Translations under genes and position numbers: made by a program
NCBI RefSeq assembly: GCF_003185655.1
Contig: NZ_QHJQ01000008.1
Span: 1 to 64,000, forward strand
Reading direction: 5' to 3'
Source of the DNA: Coraliomargarita sinensis
Lineage (GTDB): Bacteria > Verrucomicrobiota > Verrucomicrobiia > Opitutales > Coraliomargaritaceae
DNA length: 64,000 nucleotides
The notes under the pieces: generated by a model
The model's database searches: none
Told to the model about the DNA's origin: nothing
Seen by the model: the letters and a program-made list of their open reading frames with translations, nothing else
In this document: positions 1 to 7,457 of the stretch, in pieces
Layout of the letters: each line of letters begins with the position of its first letter
Position numbering within the stretch: position 1 is the stretch's first letter

Positions 1-119
1 GCCCCGCAGCAAGGACACTCCTTCGGCTCCTCGCGCAAACGAACCCGCAACTCGTAAACATCAGCCTTGCTAGAGACCTCGATCACTTCGTATCCTGCTA
101 GACCTATCTTGTTAATCAT
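1..119 (-). mobile_element. ISL3-like transposase, N-terminal fragment cut by window edge
   Basis: Reading the complement from an ATG at 119-117 to the edge gives about 39 residues beginning MINKIGLAGYEVIEV and ending in ECPCCG. ISL3-family transposases start with a short beta-rich stretch followed by a CPxCG zinc-binding motif, and this fits that pattern. The frame stays open upstream of the ATG, so the start is uncertain. Only the N-terminus is visible, so it cannot be told whether the element is intact outside the window. It lies divergent to a nuclease remnant, consistent with a mobile-element junction. It could instead be another small zinc-finger protein. Confidence 0.45.
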
Positions 120-254
120 CGGGGACAGCCAAGGCAGCGGACCCTCTATACGGCCAGAATCTGCCCAAGTATTTTGAGGAGCTCTAAACGCTGACCGAGA
201 AAGAGGTCGAGATGATTGAGGACCTGAAAGAGCAGATCATTAAATCGGCTGAGT

Positions 255-572
255 TTGTTCGCGGCGATCCGATGGAGCTTTCAGTGTATCGGCGGATTAC
301 TCTCTGTTTTGGAGCACTCAGCCTATCTGGCTGCCGGTGAACGGGTAGAAGGCCGCGAACTGGTTTTCCTGACGAAGACCGAAACTCCGAAGGTGATCAT
401 CCATCGTCTGATGCCTGCCACCGTTCGCGAGAAGCAGCGTGCCTTGGATATGTCGATGGCCGCAGTGGACGGAATCTACCACGAGCGTTTCTATCCCCAG
501 CCGGGTATGCACTGCTCGTGGTGCAGCTACCGCGCCGAGTGTTCACTCTGGACGGAAGGAGGTTCCCAATGA
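255..572 (+). pseudogene. PD-(D/E)XK / Cas4-like nuclease, C-terminal fragment
   Basis: The frame encodes about 100 residues with no good start: TGA at 250-252 lies just upstream and only a TTG is available. The C-terminus carries C-S-W-C-x5-C (CSWCSYRAEC), the cysteine pattern that closes the Fe-S cluster of Cas4/AddB-type RecB-family nucleases. The middle, with ALDMSMAAVDGIYHERFYP, fits the helical tail of the same fold. The catalytic D/E-x-K core is absent. A different frame upstream (about 189-350) encodes LTEKEVEMIEDLKEQII and then stops, so the locus looks like a deletion or frameshift joining two reading frames. The stop overlaps the next start as ATGA. This is probably a remnant of a phage or defence gene. 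Confidence 0.45.
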
Positions 573-787
573 TGCCCTGGGTTGTCGCTGGCGGCCTGAC
601 GGTCGTCACCAGTCTCTTGATGCTTGATGGTAACGATCCTCCTCCACCGCCGCCAGCTCCAGCAGCTGATGTTAACAGCCTAAGCGACGCGATCTTCTGG
701 ATCGGCGGATGCTCTGTTGCCTGTTCCCTGATCGGGGCCTTTACGCTAATTACGGTGACGCGTTTAAGGAGAAAGGATCGACCATGA
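569..787 (+). CDS. Small hypothetical membrane protein
   Basis: This 72-residue protein starts at ATG 569, which overlaps the stop of the preceding nuclease remnant and is preceded by GGAGG at about 558-562; a longer in-frame start at 518 is less likely. It has two hydrophobic segments (about residues 3-18 and 43-63) separated by a proline run (PPPPPPAPAAD), and ends in a basic tail (RLRRKDRP). That suggests a two-pass membrane protein with the proline stretch as a linker. No family is recognised. The overlap suggests it was once translated together with the nuclease, as in phage-type gene strings. Small phage holins look similar, but nothing specific supports that. Confidence 0.4.
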   Translation: MMPWVVAGGLTVVTSLLMLDGNDPPPPPPAPAADVNSLSDAIFWIGGCSVACSLIGAFTLITVTRLRRKDRP

Positions 788-1035
788 GCACAGCGATAAA
801 GATCCTGCTTGTGTGCCTGACCTCGTAGTCACTCAAGATCAAGGCCTGCATCCTTCTGGATGTTAGGCCCGTACGCTCGACTCAGGCAGACTAAATATTG
901 AACTCTCTTTGTTTGCTCGTGAAGAATAGGAAGTCTTAGGGGTAAAGGCTCAGAGGCGTATTTTGTAAGGATAAACTCAAATCTTTCTCTTGCCTTGGTT
1001 GTCTGGAGATTTGTTACTAATGGCTAAGAAAACTA
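788..1035 (+). other. Intergenic with a 14-codon broken reading frame
   Basis: ATG at 784 opens a reading frame of only 14 codons (MSTAIKILLVCLTS, stop 826-828), placed as if it were the next gene of the left-edge string, but broken. The rest, to 1035, has no recognisable gene. A second short frame starts at ATG 1020 (MAKKTNAYRARD) and stops inside the next gene in another frame, so the true start of the 1036 gene may be affected by a small indel. Confidence 0.3.
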
Positions 1036-3006
1036 ATGCTTATCGTGCACGCGACTGAATTTAATCGTAAAATAAATGAGCTTGCTAAGCGTGGAGAGCG
1101 TCTTGCGGAAGAGCTTGAGGCGGGTCAGGCGGATTCTCCATTTACAAATGAGTTCAAGTCATTGCAGCAGTCGGTAAAGTCTACTCCGATTCGAGCGTTA
1201 GTCATCGGTATTGATACAGAGACCACTTATGCTGCACTTTCATCTCTGATTGAGCAGGAGTATAATGTCTGTAAAGTATTTGTACCTTCGCGACTGGGTT
1301 ACAGTGAAGTTGTGCTGCAGGAGCGTGGCTTTCAGATGGACACGGGTGAGCAGCGCCTGGAATTTGACGATGTAGATTCATTCGTCACTGCATTGCAGGA
1401 TGCTCATGTATTACACGACGAGGACAATCCCAAGTGGATGGATCCGTTGCGTTTGCAGCTAAAGGCTCCGGCGCATCTTAGTGGTTTAAGCCTGCTCGTC
1501 CCTGATTCGATAGATAGTATCGTTAAGAAGCCGGCCCTTCTTTCTACCTTAGCAGACCAAGCGGACTGGCTGTTTCTGGCAGGCTATACAGGCTCTTCTT
1601 TTACTGATGAGCAAATTTCAGCGCTCCAGATCATGCTGAACAGCATGATTGGCTTTCAGGGCCTTTTAGTTTCACCGAAGGAAAGTACCAACTCGAAGCA
1701 AGTGCAGTCCGCATGGTGGAAGAACTGGCGTGTCAATCTATCGCTGGGTGTCGTCAATATCGAATCCTCTATCCTTTCCGGTCGCCTCGCAATGCTGACC
1801 AATCCCGAGAGTGAGTTGCGTCAATTTATTCTCGAGTCCCGAAGAGCACATCGTTTGGAGTCGGGTTTTGACCTATTGCTCAACGAGCTCCAACAGCAGC
1901 TAAAGCGACTGAATAGCAAAGCCCGGTTAGTGAAGGGAGAGCTGGATTCCGGTTCAGGCGAGCGTGGCACGCTGCGGCGCAGTGCTGAGGATCTTCGATC
2001 TCGAATTTCTGATGAGTACGACAGCATTCGTCAGTCTTTGGAGCAGGAGGCGAAACGACAACTCTCGCCTCAGGGAGAAATCTATCTGGCTTTGCGAAAT
2101 GAGGTCGACCGATTCGAAGCGGATGACATAGAGCAGACAATGGCGGGCTCGAAGATTAAGCTCCGAATTAATGATGAAACCCGGGCTGATTACACCCAAT
2201 TGATTACCCGTCTCGGGAAGCAACGTATTCAAGCTGATATACAACTCTTAGGGGAAGGTATTGGGCTATCGGTCCAATCGGTCGAAAAAGATTTGGAGGA
2301 AATGACTGGTTTTCGTACGAAGCTCAGCCTAGATCCGATAGACGAACGGCAAATCTGGGATTCTACCGAAGCCATCGCACGTCCAGAAATTAAATATCGT
2401 GGTGATATGGATAAACCCACCCTGATGAAACGCTTTCAATCCGCGCGTCAGGGTATTATGGGCCTGATGATGATGGGGATGGTATTTACGGGGATCTCTG
2501 CAATTTCCGGTGGTAGCAGTGGGGGTGGCGGGACCAGTTTTCGCAGTTATCTCTATGCCGCTATGCTCCCCTTGCTAGTTCTTGGGTTCTTCTACACCTA
2601 TATCAGTTTCCGTAAAAAAGAGGCCGAAACGCTGGATCGTGAAGTGGAGCGTTTTCACGAAGGACTCTTTTCTGAATTGCGCCGCATTATGTCTGATGTG
2701 CTGCGGCAGGAACAAAATTTACTGGGGCAACATTACCAAAAACAGTCCAAAAAAGCTCAGAAGCAGATAGCTGAGGCGCTTGAGCGCGCGGATAACCTGC
2801 AGAACCAACAGCTTAATGAAATAAAGCGCAAGTCGGCTGATCAGCAGCGACAAATCGATCAGCGCAGCCTTGTTCTAAAAGATTCAATTCGGCAGTCCGA
2901 AAAATTAAGTAACGAAAAACGAAGCCTCGATCGGCTTAAAGCCGAGTGGCTTGGCGATTGGATTGAGCGTTTCAACCGAGGTGAGTTTAAGCCGCCCAAG
3001 GCCTGA
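1036..3006 (+). CDS. Dynamin-like membrane protein with degenerate GTPase domain
   Basis: The product has 656 residues. Residues 50-245 have the layout of a dynamin/Era-like GTPase: a hydrophobic strand at the P-loop position (RALVIGIDTETTYAAL, 53-68), a segment like the DxPG strand (LSLLVPDSID, 151-160) and an aD-vlfv-like strand (QADWLFLAGYTG). The P-loop lysine and serine and the DxPG glycine are missing, so GTP hydrolysis is doubtful. Residues 255-440 are mostly helical. Two membrane helices follow at about 472-492 and 504-524, separated by a Gly/Ser-rich loop, then a coiled coil to about 640. This matches the arrangement of bacterial dynamin-like membrane proteins: GTPase head, stalk, membrane insertion, stalk. 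It heads a row with a heptad-repeat protein and a J-like/PEGA protein, facing an Hsp70. The fold assignment is inferred from pattern, not from search. Confidence 0.55.
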   Translation: MLIVHATEFNRKINELAKRGERLAEELEAGQADSPFTNEFKSLQQSVKSTPIRALVIGIDTETTYAALSSLIEQEYNVCKVFVPSRLGYSEVVLQERGFQMDTGEQRLEFDDVDSFVTALQDAHVLHDEDNPKWMDPLRLQLKAPAHLSGLSLLVPDSIDSIVKKPALLSTLADQADWLFLAGYTGSSFTDEQISALQIMLNSMIGFQGLLVSPKESTNSKQVQSAWWKNWRVNLSLGVVNIESSILSGRLAMLTNPESELRQFILESRRAHRLESGFDLLLNELQQQLKRLNSKARLVKGELDSGSGERGTLRRSAEDLRSRISDEYDSIRQSLEQEAKRQLSPQGEIYLALRNEVDRFEADDIEQTMAGSKIKLRINDETRADYTQLITRLGKQRIQADIQLLGEGIGLSVQSVEKDLEEMTGFRTKLSLDPIDERQIWDSTEAIARPEIKYRGDMDKPTLMKRFQSARQGIMGLMMMGMVFTGISAISGGSSGGGGTSFRSYLYAAMLPLLVLGFFYTYISFRKKEAETLDREVERFHEGLFSELRRIMSDVLRQEQNLLGQHYQKQSKKAQKQIAEALERADNLQNQQLNEIKRKSADQQRQIDQRSLVLKDSIRQSEKLSNEKRSLDRLKAEWLGDWIERFNRGEFKPPKA

Positions 3007-3260
3007 TCCTGTGTGCCATTGCGATAATTTAGAGGTGACCCATGCGTTAATTATATAAGATTTGGTGACACATGAACGGCGAAAACTTGCGCTTGAAGTC
3101 TTTTCTGCGAGTGCAGTTTGCCGATCGAATAATGTTGGCTTGAACTCTTTTGTGGCACTATTCATTTATTATTGGCATTAATTTTACAGTAAAGTAACAC
3201 TTATAGATACTTGGCCTTTGAAAAGCTGTTCTCCTATAATTTTAAATCATTAATCTGACC
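3007..3260 (+). other. AT-rich intergenic region, possible promoter
   Basis: This 254-base gap separates the dynamin-like gene from the heptad-repeat gene. It turns AT-rich near 3160-3250, with several TATAAT-like words such as CTATAATTTT just upstream of the ATG at 3261. No clear Shine-Dalgarno sequence precedes that ATG. No gene is seen in it. Confidence 0.3.
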
Positions 3261-4886
3261 ATGGCCGAACCCCAATCAACTGAAACGACGACAGCTGAGC
3301 AGGATGCCGCTGCTGCGGAAGCCACACGGGTTGCGGCGGAACAATCTGCTCAGGATGCTAATTTGTCTGCTCAGGAGGCTGCGGGCTCTGCCACGAACGC
3401 AGCTCAATCGGCGACCGCAGCCGATACCTCGGCCCAGACTGCGGCACAATCCACGTCTTCAGCCGATACCTCGGCTCAAGACGCGAGTCAGAGTGCCGCA
3501 AGTGCGTCAGGTAGTGCACAAACTGCGGATCAATCTGCCAGTGCGGCTGAGACTTACGCCCAGGATGCGAGCCAAAGTGCCGCAACTGCCGATGCTGCAG
3601 CGGCTCAAAGTAATCAAAGTGCAAATATTGCGGATCAACAGGCGGGTGATGCCGCTTTAAGTGCGGGGGTTGCAGAGACTGCTGCGAATGAGGCCACACG
3701 CAGTGCAAATCAAGCCTCAGTCGAGGCACAGCAGTCAGAGGCGAGTGCTGATATCGCTCAGGATCAAGCGCGAGAGGCTTCGGCAGCCGCAGATCAGGCG
3801 CAAACCGAAGCCGGGGATGTTACACATTCAGCGGAAACTGCTCAGGACGCAGCGTCGGTTGCTAGCGATTCTGCAGAAGCAGCGAAAGAAGAAGCCGAAC
3901 TAGCCGGTGAGTCCGCGCAAAGGTCTCAAGAGCAGGCTGAGTCTGCTACTGCCGCAGCTGAAACCGCCCAGGAGCAGGCAAGTGCTGCGGAGGCATCTGC
4001 AACTGTGGCTGAGGACGAAGCCGAACTTGCGGGTGAGGATGCTTTGCGGGCTGAAGATCAAGCGGCTCGCGCTGAAGATGAAGCGACACGTTCAACAGAT
4101 GCAGCAGATTTTGCAGATGAAGAATCGGCCAGAGCAGCGAGTGGCGCAGATCTGTCTCATGAGGAATCGGCTCGTGCTACAGTTGGTGCTGACGATGCGG
4201 AAACAGAATCTGATTCCGCTAAGGAATCGGCTCGAAGTGCCTATGATAAGGCGGATGCTGCTGATGGGGCTGCAAGCAAGTCTGAAAAGTCTGCTGATGA
4301 ATCTCGTCGCGAAGCGGATCAGGCCCGTGAAGATTCGGAAAATGCAAGTGCATTTGCCAACACGGCAAAGCTGGAAGCGCAGGAGGCAACTGCGTCGTCT
4401 GGACGTGCTTATGGCGAGGCTGCTGAAGCAGTGACTTCAGCTAATCAGGCTTCGACCGCAGCTTCGCGCGCATTTTCCAGGGAGGGTGATGCCAATGCGC
4501 ACGCGAATGCTGCAGACTCTTACGAGCAAGATTCCCAGAAGAGCGCGCAGCTGGCAAAAGAATATGAGGCGCAGGCTAATGACTGGGAAGAGGGAGCCCT
4601 AATCGCGAAAGAGAATTCCGAGGATTTGCTGCGTGAGATTGAACAAATGCATGTGGAGGCCTTGGGCGTCCTGAGGAGAATGTTGTCGCTGGAGAGAGAA
4701 GCAAGTCAAGCGTACGAGGATACAAAAGCCGCCAAGCATAATGCAGAGGACGCTCAGGATAAAGCCATTGCGGCAGAGAATAAAGCAGAGATTGCGCAGA
4801 GAGAGGCAGAAGCTGCGCAGAAAGCTGCTGAAGAGGCTTTAGAGGCATGTAAGGCCGCCGCGGCAGCAGCTAAGGAGTGTTGCTAG
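3261..4886 (+). CDS. Ala/Ser-rich heptad-repeat (coiled-coil) protein
   Basis: The product has 541 residues, dominated by Ala, Ser, Glu, Gln and Asp. Almost all of it (about 10-430) is built from 7-residue units in which small residues recur at two fixed positions, for example SAQTAAQ, SADTSAQ and DASQSAA, so one very long alpha-helix or helical bundle is expected. There is no signal peptide and no membrane segment. Residues 430-541 are a more conventional charged coiled coil (LLREIEQMHVEALGVLRRML), and the protein ends in Cys-Cys. Similar low-complexity heptads occur in phage tail fibres and LEA-like proteins, so composition alone does not reveal function. It lies 21 bases upstream of the J-like/PEGA gene and is probably co-transcribed with it. 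It may be a structural or chaperone-client partner of that cassette. Confidence 0.6.
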   Translation: MAEPQSTETTTAEQDAAAAEATRVAAEQSAQDANLSAQEAAGSATNAAQSATAADTSAQTAAQSTSSADTSAQDASQSAASASGSAQTADQSASAAETYAQDASQSAATADAAAAQSNQSANIADQQAGDAALSAGVAETAANEATRSANQASVEAQQSEASADIAQDQAREASAAADQAQTEAGDVTHSAETAQDAASVASDSAEAAKEEAELAGESAQRSQEQAESATAAAETAQEQASAAEASATVAEDEAELAGEDALRAEDQAARAEDEATRSTDAADFADEESARAASGADLSHEESARATVGADDAETESDSAKESARSAYDKADAADGAASKSEKSADESRREADQAREDSENASAFANTAKLEAQEATASSGRAYGEAAEAVTSANQASTAASRAFSREGDANAHANAADSYEQDSQKSAQLAKEYEAQANDWEEGALIAKENSEDLLREIEQMHVEALGVLRRMLSLEREASQAYEDTKAAKHNAEDAQDKAIAAENKAEIAQREAEAAQKAAEEALEACKAAAAAAKECC

Positions 4887-4907
4887 TTAAAAAGCATTAA
4901 CAAGAAG

Positions 4908-7265
4908 ATGACTCCCGACGAAGCCTACGTAATCCTTGGCATTGAGCCAACGGTAAGTGAAACTGAGCGCCACGAAGCGTTTAAAAAGAAGCAACAAGCG
5001 CTGGAGGCTAAGCTGGCTAAGGCCCCCACGCCGGGCCTGAAGGAGAAATACCGTCAGGCTGTTAAGCAATTGGAGGAAGCGATTGAGCTAATCGAGTTGT
5101 CGGAGGATGGTGGTCTGCTGCCGAGCTTAGCTCCAGATAAAGGCCAGGAGAGTGTGATTTCCTCGCCTAAGGTGGATGCGGAACTTCCTTCATCAGGAAA
5201 TGAAGCTGCTACGCCTGTTTCTCCGGGTAAGCGCTCGGGTGGGAGTAAGCCGAGCCATAAAAAAGAGTTCATCCTGATGGCTCTTATTTTACTTTTATTA
5301 TCAGGTGGTTTTGCCTACTGGTGGTTCCGGCTCGAGTTGCCCAAGCGGGAGCTGGCTGACCTCTCTTTTCGGGCGGGAAAGACGGCTGAAGAGAATAGTG
5401 AATTGCCTGCAGCACGACAGGCTTATGCAGAGGCATTGTCAGTATGGGGGGGGCATCCGGAGGCGAGTCGTGAATTGGAGCGGCTGGAGTCGACGATACA
5501 GTATGCTGTGAATCAGCATTTTACAAAGGCTGAGATGGCAAAGGACGATGAAGATTGGTCTGAAGCTATGGATGCTTACCGGTCCATCTTAGATTTTGAG
5601 CCTGAGAACATGAAAGCACAGCTCGCGCTTGAATCCCTTGAGTCGATGCTGGAGAAGGCCCGTGGTGGACTGAAGGTGACAACAGTGCCGGGTGGGGCTG
5701 AGGTCACACTAGTTGGTATTGGCACAGAGCTTTCGCCGGCAACCTTTGCCAGCCTGAAGATTGCTACGTATACAGTTCGAATTGAAAAGACCGGCTACAA
5801 TCCGGTCACCAAAAAGATCAAAGTCAGCAAGGACCGTGTGACCTCCGTTGATGAGAACCTGAGGGAGAGCTATGGTGCACTTGTCATTGAGACTAAAAAT
5901 AGCGGACAACCCTATGTCTTGAATCAGATTAAGGCGGATGTTCCGCCGCGTCAGCCCTTCGAAGCGCGCCAGGGCAAAACACCTTCGGTGGAAGCGGATT
6001 TACCGACCGGTTCTTATCGTGTTGTTATGCAAAAAGAAGGCTGGCCTGATTTTTCCAGAACGTTTCGGGTTGTGCGGGATAAGAAGATCCCTGTGCAATA
6101 TGAGTTTGCTTCGGGTGATGTCCTTGTGAGTAGTGAGCCTAGCGGGGCGCAAATTTTCAGTGCCTATCTAGATGGTGAGGGGAAAGTGCGATTTACCGCA
6201 ACTGGCAAAACGACCCCTCATACATTTAAAAACCTTCCTGCCGGGCAATACGCTTACCTGTTGAAGCGTGCTGACTGGCCGGATGCACAAACGACAGTCG
6301 TGGTTGAGAAAGATCACAAAGCGAAGGCTCATTGGACCTATGGTTATGGCGGGCTCAGGGTTGAAACCGATCCTTCTAGTATTGAGGTGTTGCAGGTGAA
6401 CGCTTCTGGTCAAATCGTTGCCAACCTCGGTAAAACTCCGTTCAATAAAAAAGTTAAATCCGGTAACTATCAATTGAGGATGGTTGATGATTATACGAAC
6501 TGGGGGTCTTTGTCGGTGAATGTTCCGACCAATGATAATGTCAACCTTAGGAAAAATTTTGATTACGGCAGAATGATGGTGGATACAGTGCCATCTGGCG
6601 GTTCTATCTCATTTAGAAATGAAAATATCGGTCGCGGACCTGTCGAACTTTTGCTCCCTCCTGAGGCATATCAAGTCAGCGGATCAATGACTGACTATTA
6701 CGATAATACAGATTCAGTTTCTCTGAGGTCAGGCCAAAATGCCAGCATCACTATAGATCTTAAGAAAATTGATCCTAGGATTTTGCGAGCCAGAGAAATG
6801 GCTGGAGAATATATTTACAAAAATAACGATGGTGACGAAGATGGATCCGCAAAAATTGTTTTTGATGAAGCGAATAATGTTTTAAAGCTTTCAGGGGCAT
6901 CACGAATTAGGAATGGGGGGCGTTCTGGCGCGCGCGTACTCTCTGTTATATCTTTCGATTTTAAACTTCCGATTTCTTCAATATCAAAAGCTGGCGTGAT
7001 TCATTTGCAGAATCGTTCAGACCTTAATCTAGAGGCACGATCTTCAGCTAATTTTTATGGTAACACTAACGGTGGTTGGGGCTTGAATATTAGTAAAGTC
7101 GAAGTTCGTCATCCTAAGGGAGTAAAAGAATTAAAGATATCAGAATCATTTGGAAAGGACACGTTTACGATAATAGGATTTTCTGCTAAATATGTAAAAG
7201 ATCCTCAAGGGAATAAGGCTGAAAGTGTCATTTGGCCAACCACGTTTGAGCGAAAACAGAACTAA
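4908..7265 (+). CDS. Membrane protein: HPD-less J-like domain, TPR, five PEGA-like repeats
   Basis: The product has 785 residues. Residues 3-65 resemble helices I-IV of a DnaJ J-domain (EAYVILGIEPTVSETERHEAF, split in the family as YxvLG and hAf), but the HPD loop that stimulates Hsp70 ATPase is absent. An acidic/proline linker leads to one membrane helix (120-140), so the J-like part should be cytoplasmic and the rest extracytoplasmic. Residues 150-245 look like two or three TPR units. Five PEGA-like beta modules follow at about 252-320, 322-400, 402-480, 481-553 and 554-620, several opening with a xVxTxPxGA-like line (VTTVPGGAEV, VSSEPSGAQI). The last 160 residues form an unrecognised beta-rich domain. 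The partner chaperone is probably the Hsp70 encoded convergently at 7458-8969. Loss of HPD suggests docking rather than classical co-chaperone activity. Confidence 0.65.
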   Translation: MTPDEAYVILGIEPTVSETERHEAFKKKQQALEAKLAKAPTPGLKEKYRQAVKQLEEAIELIELSEDGGLLPSLAPDKGQESVISSPKVDAELPSSGNEAATPVSPGKRSGGSKPSHKKEFILMALILLLLSGGFAYWWFRLELPKRELADLSFRAGKTAEENSELPAARQAYAEALSVWGGHPEASRELERLESTIQYAVNQHFTKAEMAKDDEDWSEAMDAYRSILDFEPENMKAQLALESLESMLEKARGGLKVTTVPGGAEVTLVGIGTELSPATFASLKIATYTVRIEKTGYNPVTKKIKVSKDRVTSVDENLRESYGALVIETKNSGQPYVLNQIKADVPPRQPFEARQGKTPSVEADLPTGSYRVVMQKEGWPDFSRTFRVVRDKKIPVQYEFASGDVLVSSEPSGAQIFSAYLDGEGKVRFTATGKTTPHTFKNLPAGQYAYLLKRADWPDAQTTVVVEKDHKAKAHWTYGYGGLRVETDPSSIEVLQVNASGQIVANLGKTPFNKKVKSGNYQLRMVDDYTNWGSLSVNVPTNDNVNLRKNFDYGRMMVDTVPSGGSISFRNENIGRGPVELLLPPEAYQVSGSMTDYYDNTDSVSLRSGQNASITIDLKKIDPRILRAREMAGEYIYKNNDGDEDGSAKIVFDEANNVLKLSGASRIRNGGRSGARVLSVISFDFKLPISSISKAGVIHLQNRSDLNLEARSSANFYGNTNGGWGLNISKVEVRHPKGVKELKISESFGKDTFTIIGFSAKYVKDPQGNKAESVIWPTTFERKQN

Positions 7266-7268
7266 TCA

Positions 7269-7412
7269 ATGTATTTTAAATTATATTACTTACTTTATGA
7301 GAATTCTTTAGATATTATATTTACTGAAGCCTGTGAAGTCCTTGGTTTCTAGTCGAGTGCAAGTGAGGCGACGCTACTAATTTACTTTAATGCTAAGCTT
7401 CGATCGGGATAA
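7269..7412 (+). pseudogene. Possible J-like domain remnant with internal stop
   Basis: ATG at 7269 opens a frame that reads ...IIFTEACEVLGF, meets TAG at 7350-7352, and continues in the same frame as SSASEATLLIYFNAKLRSG to TAA at 7410-7412. The pattern EAxxxLGx-(4)-SE-x4-hxF-xxKL parallels the start of the J-like gene just upstream (EAYVILGIEPTVSETERHEAF). The similarity is short and could be chance, but its position directly between the J-like gene and Hsp70 makes a decayed second copy plausible. Confidence 0.3.
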
Positions 7413-7457
7413 CTGATTTGTTAGCACCAGGTTACATTCTCACCAACCTGTACCCGC

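Noticed and set aside
255..572. A complete CRISPR cas4 gene
   Set aside because: The catalytic core is absent, no cas1/cas2 neighbours exist and no repeat array is seen in the window.
3304..4434. Arg/Leu/Gln-rich alternative frames across the heptad-repeat gene
   Set aside because: Repeat DNA opens other frames by necessity; only the Ala/Ser frame is continuous over 541 codons and starts and stops sensibly.
3261..4886. Possible CRISPR-like or tandem DNA repeat because of recurring short words
   Set aside because: The words (GCTCAGGATGC and variants) recur at protein heptads with changing bases and no constant-length spacers; it is coding repetition.
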